A stretch of DNA of 64,000 nucleotides from Gammaproteobacteria bacterium (GTDB lineage Bacteria; Pseudomonadota; Gammaproteobacteria; JAABTG01), in assembly GCA_034522055.1 (NCBI GenBank), contig JAXHLS010000006.1:1026790-1090789 (forward strand). Reading direction: 5' to 3'. Below the pieces are notes generated by a model that was given only the letters and a program-made list of their open reading frames with translations, was not told where the DNA came from and ran no database searches. Position numbers and translations under genes: made by a program. This document shows positions 33,202-41,055 of this stretch, piece after piece (positions within the stretch are counted from its first letter, which is position 1; every line of letters starts with the position of its first letter).

Positions 33202-34375
33202 CGCCCAGGCGGGTGAAGGTGCGCACCGCCAGGTCCCGGGGCCCGCGGCCCGGCCCCACCCGGCTCAGCCACGAGTCCAGGGGGGCCCGCCGGCGCACCA
33301 CCAGGGCCATGGCCAGGCGCAGCGCCAGCACCCCCGTGGACAGCACATGCCAGGCCATCACCGCCCACAACCCCAGGTCCGGCCGCCCCGCCGCCCAGCC
33401 CACGGTCAACAGGATCAGGTTGGGATTGCGCCGCGCGGTGATGAGACGATTGAAGGAGTCGAAAGGCCGCCACACGAACATGGAAAAGGGGGCCAGCCCC
33501 GGATGGAAGGCGCCCTCGCACAGGCGCCCCCCCAGATAGGCGGCGAAGATCAGTACCAGGGTGGCTTGAAGCCCCGGGGTCAGGTCCCAGGAGGCGGCGA
33601 GCCCGAGGCCCCAGGCCAGGTACCACAGGGGTGGATGGATCAGGTCGAGCCCGTGGTCCAGGATGTCGCCCAGGCGGCTGGAGGTGACGGTCACCCGCGC
33701 CAGCTTGCCGTCCACCGTATCCAGGAAGGTCATGACCCAGCCCGCCAGCAGTCCCACGCCGAAGGCACCTTGATAGAAGGCGATCCCCGCCACCACCGCC
33801 AGCACCAGGCTGAGGACGGTGACATGGTTGGGCTGGATGCCGAGAGCCACACACCAGCGGGTGACGGCCCGTGCCGGGGCCGGCCACAACCACTTGGTGA
33901 CCCCATCCGTGACGCCCTTGTAGGCGCCGGCAAACAGTTCCCGCTCCAGCCACGGGGCGTTGGTGGCGGAGATGGATTGCACCCGGGGCGGGCTGTGGCT
34001 CAGCAGCTTCGCGTCGTAGCCCCCCACCAGATCCCTGGACCCCACCACGGGGATATCTGCAAACGCCGGGGTATGGCCTTGCTGCAACGCGGAACGCAAG
34101 GTCGACAGTTGCCCGGCCGGGCCCCGGGCGGCCACCGGAACACCATCTTCGCCCGCCAACAGCAGGGGCGTATCACCCGCCGCCAGGGCCTGCACCACCC
34201 GGGGATCGAAGTGATGATCCCCCCGCAGGACCAGGGCCGTCCCGGGCTCAGGGACCGACCCGCCGGCATCCGCAAGACGCACCTCTGGAAACGCCGCCAG
34301 GGTGCGCCGCAGGCGCTCCTGGCCGCCGAGGCCCCATAACCGCACCTCGCTGTCTCCGATGATGTCGACGATCAT
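33182..34375 (-). CDS. CDP-alcohol phosphotransferase with N-terminal extension
   Basis: The 397-residue protein has a complete CDP-alcohol phosphotransferase motif: FLDTVDGKLARVTV and GDILDHGLD give D-x2-D-G-x2-A-R-x8-G-x3-D-x3-D. The helices around it place it in the inner membrane. About 140 N-terminal residues (VDIIGDSEVRLWGLGGQERL, ALVLRGDHHFDP) form an extra domain reminiscent of nucleotidyltransferases but without a convincing active site. It transfers a phospho-alcohol from a CDP-activated donor to a lipid or alcohol. ATG 34375 is preceded by AAGGTTCCTGAG. With the sphingolipid genes nearby, head-group attachment to ceramide is the natural guess. Confidence 0.85.
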   Translation of the reverse strand: MIVDIIGDSEVRLWGLGGQERLRRTLAAFPEVRLADAGGSVPEPGTALVLRGDHHFDPRVVQALAAGDTPLLLAGEDGVPVAARGPAGQLSTLRSALQQGHTPAFADIPVVGSRDLVGGYDAKLLSHSPPRVQSISATNAPWLERELFAGAYKGVTDGVTKWLWPAPARAVTRWCVALGIQPNHVTVLSLVLAVVAGIAFYQGAFGVGLLAGWVMTFLDTVDGKLARVTVTSSRLGDILDHGLDLIHPPLWYLAWGLGLAASWDLTPGLQATLVLIFAAYLGGRLCEGAFHPGLAPFSMFVWRPFDSFNRLITARRNPNLILLTVGWAAGRPDLGLWAVMAWHVLSTGVLALRLAMALVVRRRAPLDSWLSRVGPGRGPRDLAVRTFTRLGDDGGRS

Positions 34376-34405
34376 ATTCTCAGGAACCTTCCTAAGGACC
34401 TGGGG

Positions 34406-35401
34406 ATGTCCGAACGACGACCCCTCGAGGGCGGCGAGTATAATCACTCCATGGCCCCCCGCATAACCGAAGCCCCTGGCGGCGAAACCTTCACTCTCGC
34501 TCATCTGTCGGATCCCCACCTCACGACCCTGGACGGTGTGCGGTGGCCGGAGTTGCTCGGCAAGCGGCTTTTGGGCTACCTGTCCTGGCATCGGCACCGG
34601 CGACACATCCACCTGCCGGAGGTCCTGGAACGCCTCACGGCGGATATCCACCGCCAGGCACCGGATCACCTGGTCATCACCGGCGACCTCACCCAGATCG
34701 GCACCCCTGGCGAGTACCGCCAGGCCCGGGAATGGCTGGGCCGCTGCGGCGAGCCCGCGGCGGTGACCGTCACCCCCGGCAACCACGATACCTACGCGCC
34801 CGCCCCCCGGCTGGCCACCCTCGGATTGTGGCAGGCCTACATGACGGGAGACGACGGCTCCATCACCTTTCCTTTTTTGCGCCGGCGCGGTCCCGTGGCG
34901 GTGATCGCCCTCTCCAGCGCCCTGCCCACGGCACCCCTGCTGGCCAGCGGGCGCCTGGGTCCCGGCCAGCTGGCGGCCCTGGACCACATACTGGAGGCCG
35001 CCGGCCGCGAGGGCCTGTCCCGGGTGGTCCTTATTCACCACCCCCCCATGGCCGGCGTGGTGAGCCGCCGCTGCGGTCTGGACGATGCCGGCGCCTTCGC
35101 CGACGTGCTGGCCCGCCGGGGCGCCGAACTGGTGCTCCATGGCCACACTCACCGCAGCACACGGGGTTACCTGCCCGGGCCCGCCGGTGCCATCCCCGTC
35201 ATCGGCGTGCCCTCGGCATCGGCGCAGGATGCACGGGACGGGCGCGCTGCCGCCTATCACCTCTACCGCCTGAGCCGCATGGCGGGTGGCTGGCGTATCG
35301 ACGTGCGCTGCCGGACCCTCGACGCGGCCTCCGCCACCCCGCGCGACGGTCCATCCTGGCAGTTCGAGGTCGCCGCACCAGCGGTTTCCGCCAATTCCTG
35401 A
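34406..35401 (+). CDS. Calcineurin-like metallophosphoesterase
   Basis: The 331-residue protein shows all five metal motifs: LAHLSDPHL, VITGDLTQ, TPGNHD, LIHHPP and LHGHTH. It is closest to the CpdA/LpxH-like class; the substrate may be a phospholipid-linked or nucleotide diphosphate. AAGGA 7 bases before 34406 supports this start; ATG 34451 is an alternative. It is divergent from the phosphotransferase gene with only 30 bases between, so promoters must lie inside coding sequence, and it converges on lptG with a 5-base gap. Confidence 0.87.
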   Translation: MSERRPLEGGEYNHSMAPRITEAPGGETFTLAHLSDPHLTTLDGVRWPELLGKRLLGYLSWHRHRRHIHLPEVLERLTADIHRQAPDHLVITGDLTQIGTPGEYRQAREWLGRCGEPAAVTVTPGNHDTYAPAPRLATLGLWQAYMTGDDGSITFPFLRRRGPVAVIALSSALPTAPLLASGRLGPGQLAALDHILEAAGREGLSRVVLIHHPPMAGVVSRRCGLDDAGAFADVLARRGAELVLHGHTHRSTRGYLPGPAGAIPVIGVPSASAQDARDGRAAAYHLYRLSRMAGGWRIDVRCRTLDAASATPRDGPSWQFEVAAPAVSANS

Positions 35402-35406
35402 GGCCC

Positions 35407-36468
35407 TCAGCCCGGCCCCTGGCGGCGCAGCACCAGGAGTGCGACAGCGAGCATCGCAAGGGCCGGACCCAGGGTCACCAGCGCCGGCGCCAAACCCACC
35501 ACCAGCCCTGCCTGCCCACCCAGCTGGGCCAGGAGGAAGAACGAGATGCCGGTGACGGCCCCCAGCAACAGGCGCGCGCCCAGGCCACTGCGCGGGGTGC
35601 CGAACACGAAACCGAGGGCCAGAAGCGCCATGGCCAGGGTATTGATGGCCGCCGCCAGCTTCTGCCACAGCACCAGGGCGTACTGACCCGACGGGCGCCC
35701 TGCGGCCTCCAGGTAGGCGATGTAGCGAAACAGTTCCAGGGGAGCGAGGCTCTCTGCCGCCAGTTGCAGGCGGGTGATGCGGCCGATGCCGGTGGGGGGA
35801 CGCCATTCCAGGGTATGCTGGTGACGGGGCTCGGCGCCGGCAGAGAACGTCTTGACGGTCACATCGCGCAACAGCCAGAGGTCCTCGGCGATGATGTCCG
35901 CATGCCCGGCGTGGACGAAGCGCGCCAGGGCCATATCGGGGGCGAGCTCCATCAACTCGAGGTCCGCGGGCACCCGCCCGTGGCGCATGTCGCCGATGCG
36001 CAGGATCACGTGGCCGTCCCGCAACCACCAGTCACGTCCCGTCTCGCCACTGTCCCCCATGGCCCGATTGCGCGCCTCCAGGGCGGTGTAATCGAGGGTC
36101 GGGGCAATAAACTGCTCCAGGGCCACCAGGATCACCACCAGCACCACGGCGGCCTCGACCACCGTTACCGCCAGACGACGCACCGACAACCCGGCCGCCC
36201 GCATGGCCACCAGCTCCTGGTGGTTGGCCAGTCCGCCGAGGGCGGCGATACCGCCCATGAGGGCCGCGAAGGGCAGCAGTTGGGCGAGGCGGCGGGGCAT
36301 GGCCAACAGGGTCTGCCAGGCCGCGTCCAGGGTGCCGAAACTGCCGTCCCCCACGTCCTCCAGCTGCTCCACCAGATCCATGAACCCGAACAGGCCGAGC
36401 AACACCGCCGCGGCCAACCCCGTGCCCATGAGCAGAGCACCCACCAGATAGCGATCCAGCAGCGTCAT
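35407..36468 (-). CDS. lptG: LptG-type lipid export permease
   Basis: The 353-residue YjgP/YjgQ-family protein starts MTLLDRYLVGALLMGTGLAA, has three N-terminal membrane helices, a periplasmic beta-jellyroll domain (about 120-250) and three C-terminal helices. With LptF and LptB2 this fold extracts lipopolysaccharide from the inner membrane. Its ATG overlaps the lptF stop. It could be the cell's only LptG or a paralogue serving sphingolipid export; location among sphingolipid genes leaves this open. Confidence 0.85.
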   Translation of the reverse strand: MTLLDRYLVGALLMGTGLAAAVLLGLFGFMDLVEQLEDVGDGSFGTLDAAWQTLLAMPRRLAQLLPFAALMGGIAALGGLANHQELVAMRAAGLSVRRLAVTVVEAAVVLVVILVALEQFIAPTLDYTALEARNRAMGDSGETGRDWWLRDGHVILRIGDMRHGRVPADLELMELAPDMALARFVHAGHADIIAEDLWLLRDVTVKTFSAGAEPRHQHTLEWRPPTGIGRITRLQLAAESLAPLELFRYIAYLEAAGRPSGQYALVLWQKLAAAINTLAMALLALGFVFGTPRSGLGARLLLGAVTGISFFLLAQLGGQAGLVVGLAPALVTLGPALAMLAVALLVLRRQGPG

Positions 36469-37529
36469 GGGCGCCCCCTGCGCGGCCGGTAGACCACCGC
36501 CAGGACCAGCGCCAGCAAGGCGTGAGGCCACCACAGGCCGGGCAGCGGCGGCACTGCGCCCTGCTCGACCCAGGTACGGGCCACGCTGCCCAGGTTGTAG
36601 TACACGCCGTAGGCCACCACGGCGAGGAAAACCCGCCCGTAGCGCCCGCGCCGCGGCGCCGAACGGCTCAGGGGCACGGCCAGCAATGCCAGCAGCACGG
36701 TGGCGGCGGGGCGGGACAGGCGCCACTGGTACTCGGCCACATCATGGGGCGAATCGGAGTCCGCGAGTTCGGCCGTGGGCGCCGCCTTGCGCTTGTAACC
36801 CAGCACGGTTTCCGTCTCTTCGAGATGCAGGGTCAGGCGCTTGAAACGCAACACCAGGCGGGTGCGCCCCGTGGCCTCGAAGCGATAGGCGCTGCCCTGC
36901 TCGAGGACGAGAGTGGAAGGCCTGCCCGGGACCGGCTGCGGCTGCTCGGCGCTGCGGGCGAGAAAGATGTCCCGGTGCTCGCCGTCACGCCGGTAGATAT
37001 AGACCTCCTCGAGGCGGCGCGCGGCGGCGTCCACCCGCCGGGCATGGATCACCCGCTCACCGTCCCCGTCGCTCTCGAAACGATCGGCACGCACACGGTC
37101 CACCAGGGATTCGGCCTCCTCCCGGGCCTCCAGGACGTAACTCATGTCATAGGCCCACGGACGGACCTCCAGGGCCAAGGCCCCCGCGGCCATCCCCAGG
37201 GGTACCGCGAGCCAGGCCACCGCCACCAGCAACCGACCCTCGCCGACCCCCACGGCCTGCAGGGCCACCAGTTCCGAGTCGCTGTGCAGGCGCCCGAGGC
37301 CCATCACTACGGCCAGGTAGAGGGCCAGGGGCAGCAGTACCTCGAGGGCGATCAGGGTACGCAGACCCACGAGCTGGAACACCGCCTCCAGACTCAGGGT
37401 CTCGCTGGCCGCCTCGGCCATGAAGCGCATGGAGCTGAAGCTCGCGAACAGGATCGTGAGCACCACGGCCACGGCGAACCAGACGACGGCGATCTCGCGA
37501 ATGACGTAACGATCGATCAGGCGGGGCAT
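36465..37529 (-). CDS. lptF: LptF-type lipid export permease
   Basis: The 354-residue protein opens MPRLIDRYVIREIAVVWFAV, the LptF N-terminus, and has LGRLHSDSELVALQAVGV, the cytoplasmic coupling segment that meets LptB. The jellyroll domain and final helices (LALVLAVVYRP) are complete. It forms a translation-coupled pair with lptG and faces the nucleotidyltransferase gene across a 189-base divergent gap. Confidence 0.87.
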   Translation of the reverse strand: MPRLIDRYVIREIAVVWFAVAVVLTILFASFSSMRFMAEAASETLSLEAVFQLVGLRTLIALEVLLPLALYLAVVMGLGRLHSDSELVALQAVGVGEGRLLVAVAWLAVPLGMAAGALALEVRPWAYDMSYVLEAREEAESLVDRVRADRFESDGDGERVIHARRVDAAARRLEEVYIYRRDGEHRDIFLARSAEQPQPVPGRPSTLVLEQGSAYRFEATGRTRLVLRFKRLTLHLEETETVLGYKRKAAPTAELADSDSPHDVAEYQWRLSRPAATVLLALLAVPLSRSAPRRGRYGRVFLAVVAYGVYYNLGSVARTWVEQGAVPPLPGLWWPHALLALVLAVVYRPRRGRP

Positions 37530-37607
37530 GGCAGAGGGCGAAGGGAAGGGGTCGCAGACGGCGGGCGCGCCGCCCCGGACCGCGCGGAGAATAGTACTCG
37601 TGGGCTC

Positions 37608-37631
37608 ACCGTATTAAGAACCGTATTAAGA
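37608..37631 (+). repeat. 12-bp tandem repeat in divergent promoter region
   Basis: ACCGTATTAAGA is duplicated head to tail, followed by TATGATATTTTG, between lptF and the 37719 gene. The AT-rich tract is the likely promoter for one or both genes; the duplication could be a regulator site. Confidence 0.45.
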
Positions 37632-37718
37632 TATGATATTTTGTTTGCGGACAATACCGACAACCCCAGGCGCGGCCTTCCGGCGTCGCGCCGTAACGCA
37701 TCCCGACGACAAGGTCCC

Positions 37719-38495
37719 ATGAATCGATTCATCTCCTCCACGGTCCGCCGCGTAGTCATACTGAGCGCAGGCCAGGGCAAACGTCTGCGGCCCCTGACCG
37801 ACGGCTGCCCCAAGTGTGCCCTCGATATCGGCGGCAAGACCGTCATCGAACGGCAGATCGATGCCCTGCTGAACGCCGGACTGGAGGAGATCCATCCGGT
37901 GCTCGGCTACGGCGCCGCCGAGGTGGAAACCTTGCTGGCCCGGCGCTACGGCAGCGAGCGGGTACGACCCGTATTCAATCCCTTCTTCGAAGTGGCGGAC
38001 AATCTCGGCAGCTGCTGGATGGCCCGCGACAAGATGACCGAGGATTTCCTGCTGCTGAACGGCGACACCCTGTTCGAACCCGGCGTCCTGACCCGCGTGC
38101 TCAATTCCCCCCGGGCCGACATCATCCTGGCGGTGGACCACAAAGCCCATTACGACGACGATGACATGAAGGTACAACTGGACGGCGACCGCCTCCAGGC
38201 CGTCGGCAAGGACCTCACGCCCTCCCAGGCCAACGGCGAATCCATCGGCATGGTGTTGTTTCGCGACGCCGGTCCCGCCATCTTCGCCAATGCCCTGGAA
38301 GATGCGGTGCGGGACCCCACGGGACTGCGGCGCTGGTACCTGTGGGTCATCAATTCCCTCGCCCGCTCGGGCGCGGTGGGTACCTGCTCCATCGCCGGCC
38401 TGCGCTGGGCCGAGCTGGACTTCCCCAAGGATCTGGCGGACATGGAGGCCCTGGTGGGTGCCGAAAGCGATATGAGCGCCGGCGCCGCGGGCTGA
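37719..38495 (+). CDS. Sugar/alcohol-phosphate nucleotidyltransferase
   Basis: The 258-residue protein has the NTP-transferase signature VVILSAGQGKRLRPLTDGCP, conserved PKCAL lysine, and LLNGDTLFEPG with the metal-binding Asp. It activates a phospho-sugar or phospho-alcohol as an NDP or CDP derivative in the cytoplasm. A CDP-alcohol phosphotransferase nearby needs such an activated donor, so the pair is a plausible head-group module. A long frame running in from 36522 is a shadow of lptF; GACAAGG before 37719 fixes the start. Confidence 0.85.
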   Translation: MNRFISSTVRRVVILSAGQGKRLRPLTDGCPKCALDIGGKTVIERQIDALLNAGLEEIHPVLGYGAAEVETLLARRYGSERVRPVFNPFFEVADNLGSCWMARDKMTEDFLLLNGDTLFEPGVLTRVLNSPRADIILAVDHKAHYDDDDMKVQLDGDRLQAVGKDLTPSQANGESIGMVLFRDAGPAIFANALEDAVRDPTGLRRWYLWVINSLARSGAVGTCSIAGLRWAELDFPKDLADMEALVGAESDMSAGAAG

Positions 38496-38640
38496 ACATT
38501 GTTCGATTGTTCAATTTGTTCGACTGGCCTTCTTCGGACTTGGCGAGAGATCCGTTCCGCATAGCCCTGCGAAATTTAGAACGACTTTGCCCTGGACACC
38601 TCCCTGCGCCACTCGACAGGCTGAATTTCTCAGCGTTTTC

Positions 38641-39504
38641 TCAGGTCCCCCGCGCCCGTACGGCTTCGTCGCTGATCTGTTGCGGAGACGCGTCGTGCCC
38701 GCCCGCCGGGGCAACGCCGCGACGCGCCAGCGTGGCCTCCACCTGGTGCAGATCCGCCACCGTGTCCACATCCAGGCCGGCCTCCGGCGCCGTCAACTCC
38801 ACCGCCCTCACCCGCACCTCGAGATGGCGTGACAGGCGCGCCATGGCCCGTTCCACCGACAACCATCCGAGGCCATACTGCATCAGGGCGAGAGGCCCCA
38901 GGGCCGCGGCGATGAGGCGCCACGGGCGCTTGCGCCGGGACTCCACACCCTGCCAGTAGCCCACCACCCGACGCCCGGCAGGGGTGGGAAAGGCGAACAG
39001 GTTGGTGCCGCAAAAGCCGCCATCGCGAAACCGGGTCACCGTACGGCGCGTGTCCGGAAAGGCCGCCCGGACCCGCTCGTGTCTCACCAGGCCCACCACC
39101 GCATCGCCCCCCGACGCCGCCGCCAGGCGCAGAAAGTCATCCACCAGCGCGGGTCCCAGCAGGGCATGATCGGCGGTGGTGATGAGTACCGGATCTGCCC
39201 CACCGATCAGGCCCAGACCGGCCATCGCGCTGGCGCTCGGGCCCGTACCCGGCGGCACCCAGTCCACCACCCCGGGCCGGATACGCCCCTGCAAGGCAGC
39301 AGATCCCATGACGGCGTCCCGGGTCGGGCCGCACAGCACCACCCGCCCCACGCCGTCACTGCGAGCCAGGGCGTCGAGCACCCGCAGCACCATCGGCACC
39401 CCGGCCACTGGGGCCAGGGCCTTGCACGGCGTGCCGGCCGCCCCCGCCACGGCATCCCCCGGACCGCGATCGCCGGCCAGGACCAGGGCCGCAAAGGGCG
39501 TCAC
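38641..39504 (-). CDS. MobA-like NTP transferase
   Basis: The 287-residue protein has a MobA-like nucleotide-binding start (FAALVLAGDRGPGD), PCKALAPVAGVPMV, and LITTADHALLGP. The first loop differs from the standard GGRSSRMG, so substrate handling may differ. Residues 210-235 (LIAAALGPLALMQYGLGWLS) are hydrophobic and may bind the membrane. It overlaps the ceramide-synthase-like gene by 4 bases; homologous neighbours occur in sphingolipid loci, so a lipid-linked substrate is likelier than molybdopterin. Confidence 0.78.
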   Translation of the reverse strand: MTPFAALVLAGDRGPGDAVAGAAGTPCKALAPVAGVPMVLRVLDALARSDGVGRVVLCGPTRDAVMGSAALQGRIRPGVVDWVPPGTGPSASAMAGLGLIGGADPVLITTADHALLGPALVDDFLRLAAASGGDAVVGLVRHERVRAAFPDTRRTVTRFRDGGFCGTNLFAFPTPAGRRVVGYWQGVESRRKRPWRLIAAALGPLALMQYGLGWLSVERAMARLSRHLEVRVRAVELTAPEAGLDVDTVADLHQVEATLARRGVAPAGGHDASPQQISDEAVRARGT

Positions 39505-40679
39505 GCCGTCACCGGACCGCCCGGTCCCGGCCCGGGAAGATGCCGTTGGTAGAGCCGATAGCGCTTGTAGATCCGACCGCCAAAGGATTCGAGGATGGTG
39601 CGCACGCCGGTGTTGTGCTCCAGGATCCAGGACAGTTCCACCCCCCTGATGCCGCGCCGCACCAGGGCCGCCTGCACCGCCGCGATCACCCCCATGGCCA
39701 GGGCCGCCCCCAGGGGCCCGTGCTGATGTTCTCGCCGCACCCCCATGAGGGGAACCCGGCCCTGGCGGGGACGATTACCCCCGAGGCGCCACAGCAGCCG
39801 CGCCCATCCCAGGGGCAGCAGGCGACCGTTCAGGTCACGGATGGCGTGGTTGAGGTCCGGCATGGCGACGACGAATGCCGCGGGCTCGCCGTCCAGTTCG
39901 GCGATCTGGATGAGATCGTCAGGCAACAGGAGCTTGAGGGTCTGGCCCAGGTCGTCGAATTCCGCCTCGGTAAAGGGCACGAAGCCCCAGTTGTCCGCCC
40001 AGGCATCGTTGAACAACTCCCGTAACGTAGCCAGTTCCATCTTGAACTCGCGGCGCCGCAGGGTGCGGACGCGAACCCGCCGGGAGAAACGCCGCAACAC
40101 CGCCTCCATGGCCCGGGGATGGACGAAATCCGTATGGATCCAGTAGGCCAGCAGGTCCACCGCACCCTCATAGCCCCGATCTTCGAGATGGCGGTCGTAC
40201 CACGCCCCGTTATGGGGCATCATCACCACCGGCGGATGCTCGAAGCCCTCCACCAGCACCCCGCACTCCTGGTTGATGGAGAAACTAAAGGGCCCCGTGA
40301 CCCGCCGGGTGCCGCGGGCCGCCAGCCAGGACTCGGCGGCCTGCAACAGGGCCGCGAAGACCTGCGGGTCGTCCACGCCGTCCAGGAAACCGAAGTGTCC
40401 CGTATCCTCGCCATGGTGCTGGCGATGGAGGCGGTCCACCTGGGCGCTGATACGCCCCACCGGGCGACCGTCACGCACGGCCAGCCAGCCTTGCCACTCG
40501 GCGTGGCGAAAATAGGGATTGCGCGCACTCATATGAAGGCGGCGTTCCAGGTGCAGGGGCGTAATCCAGGCCGGATCGTCGCCATGGATGTATTGAGGCA
40601 CCCGCAGGAACGCCCGCAGGTCCCTGGCACGGGCCAGGGGAAGGACTTCCAGGACTCCGCCCGGCATCTTGTGATTCAT
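39501..40679 (-). CDS. GNAT-type ceramide synthase (bCerS-like)
   Basis: The 392-residue protein matches the family often labelled N-acetyltransferase or dATP pyrophosphohydrolase that was identified as the bacterial ceramide synthase in Caulobacter. It has two GNAT-like halves: FLRVPQYIHGDDPAWITPLH with GHFGFLDGVDD, and EPAAFVVAMPDLNHAI with GIRGVELSWILEHNTGVRTI. It would N-acylate the long-chain base (3-oxo-sphinganine or sphinganine) with an acyl-CoA/ACP. It is transcribed away from the acyl ligase, reductase, carrier and palmitoyltransferase genes through a shared 376-base promoter region. Confidence 0.8.
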   Translation of the reverse strand: MNHKMPGGVLEVLPLARARDLRAFLRVPQYIHGDDPAWITPLHLERRLHMSARNPYFRHAEWQGWLAVRDGRPVGRISAQVDRLHRQHHGEDTGHFGFLDGVDDPQVFAALLQAAESWLAARGTRRVTGPFSFSINQECGVLVEGFEHPPVVMMPHNGAWYDRHLEDRGYEGAVDLLAYWIHTDFVHPRAMEAVLRRFSRRVRVRTLRRREFKMELATLRELFNDAWADNWGFVPFTEAEFDDLGQTLKLLLPDDLIQIAELDGEPAAFVVAMPDLNHAIRDLNGRLLPLGWARLLWRLGGNRPRQGRVPLMGVRREHQHGPLGAALAMGVIAAVQAALVRRGIRGVELSWILEHNTGVRTILESFGGRIYKRYRLYQRHLPGPGPGGPVTA

Positions 40680-41055
40680 TATCGTGGTTTTGAAACCTTA
40701 TTGCCCGCCGGACGGTCGCTATGGGGACAGGATCCTCACGGGAGCCTGAGTAAAAACTAAGGAAAATCGTCGCCGAATATGGCAACATTATGAACTTATG
40801 GCGACATGATAATAAAATTAGGTGTAAGGGAGGTCCGGATCGCGCCCATGACATACGCAAGCAAGGCTTTGCGTACTGACGACTTAAACGCCCTCGCAAC
40901 GACCGTGAGTGCATCGATTATATCGATTATTCGGTGCGCCGCGGCGTGGTGTATGGCTGGCAATCCCTTCAGTGGCCGGCGGCCGCCGCAGATTTCAAAG
41001 CTTGGCATTTATTTTGCCAGGTAATCCAGCATTGACCAGGAGGACAGAACCTTTG
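40680..41055. promoter_or_regulatory. Divergent control region of ceramide genes
   Basis: This 376-base stretch separates the minus-strand bCerS operon from the plus-strand acyl ligase operon. It is markedly more AT-rich than its surroundings around 40745-40830 and 40910-40935 (TCGATTATATCGATTATTC, an imperfect direct repeat of TCGATTAT). Small open frames inside it (for example 40806-41024) have no family match. Confidence 0.5.

Noticed and set aside
36522-37718. Upstream extension of the 37719 nucleotidyltransferase frame
   Set aside because: It is antisense to lptF; homology begins only at 37719, which has its own ribosome-binding site.
40806-41024. 72-codon plus-strand frame in the divergent ceramide control region
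   Set aside because: No family match or Shine-Dalgarno, and it overlaps the likely promoters.
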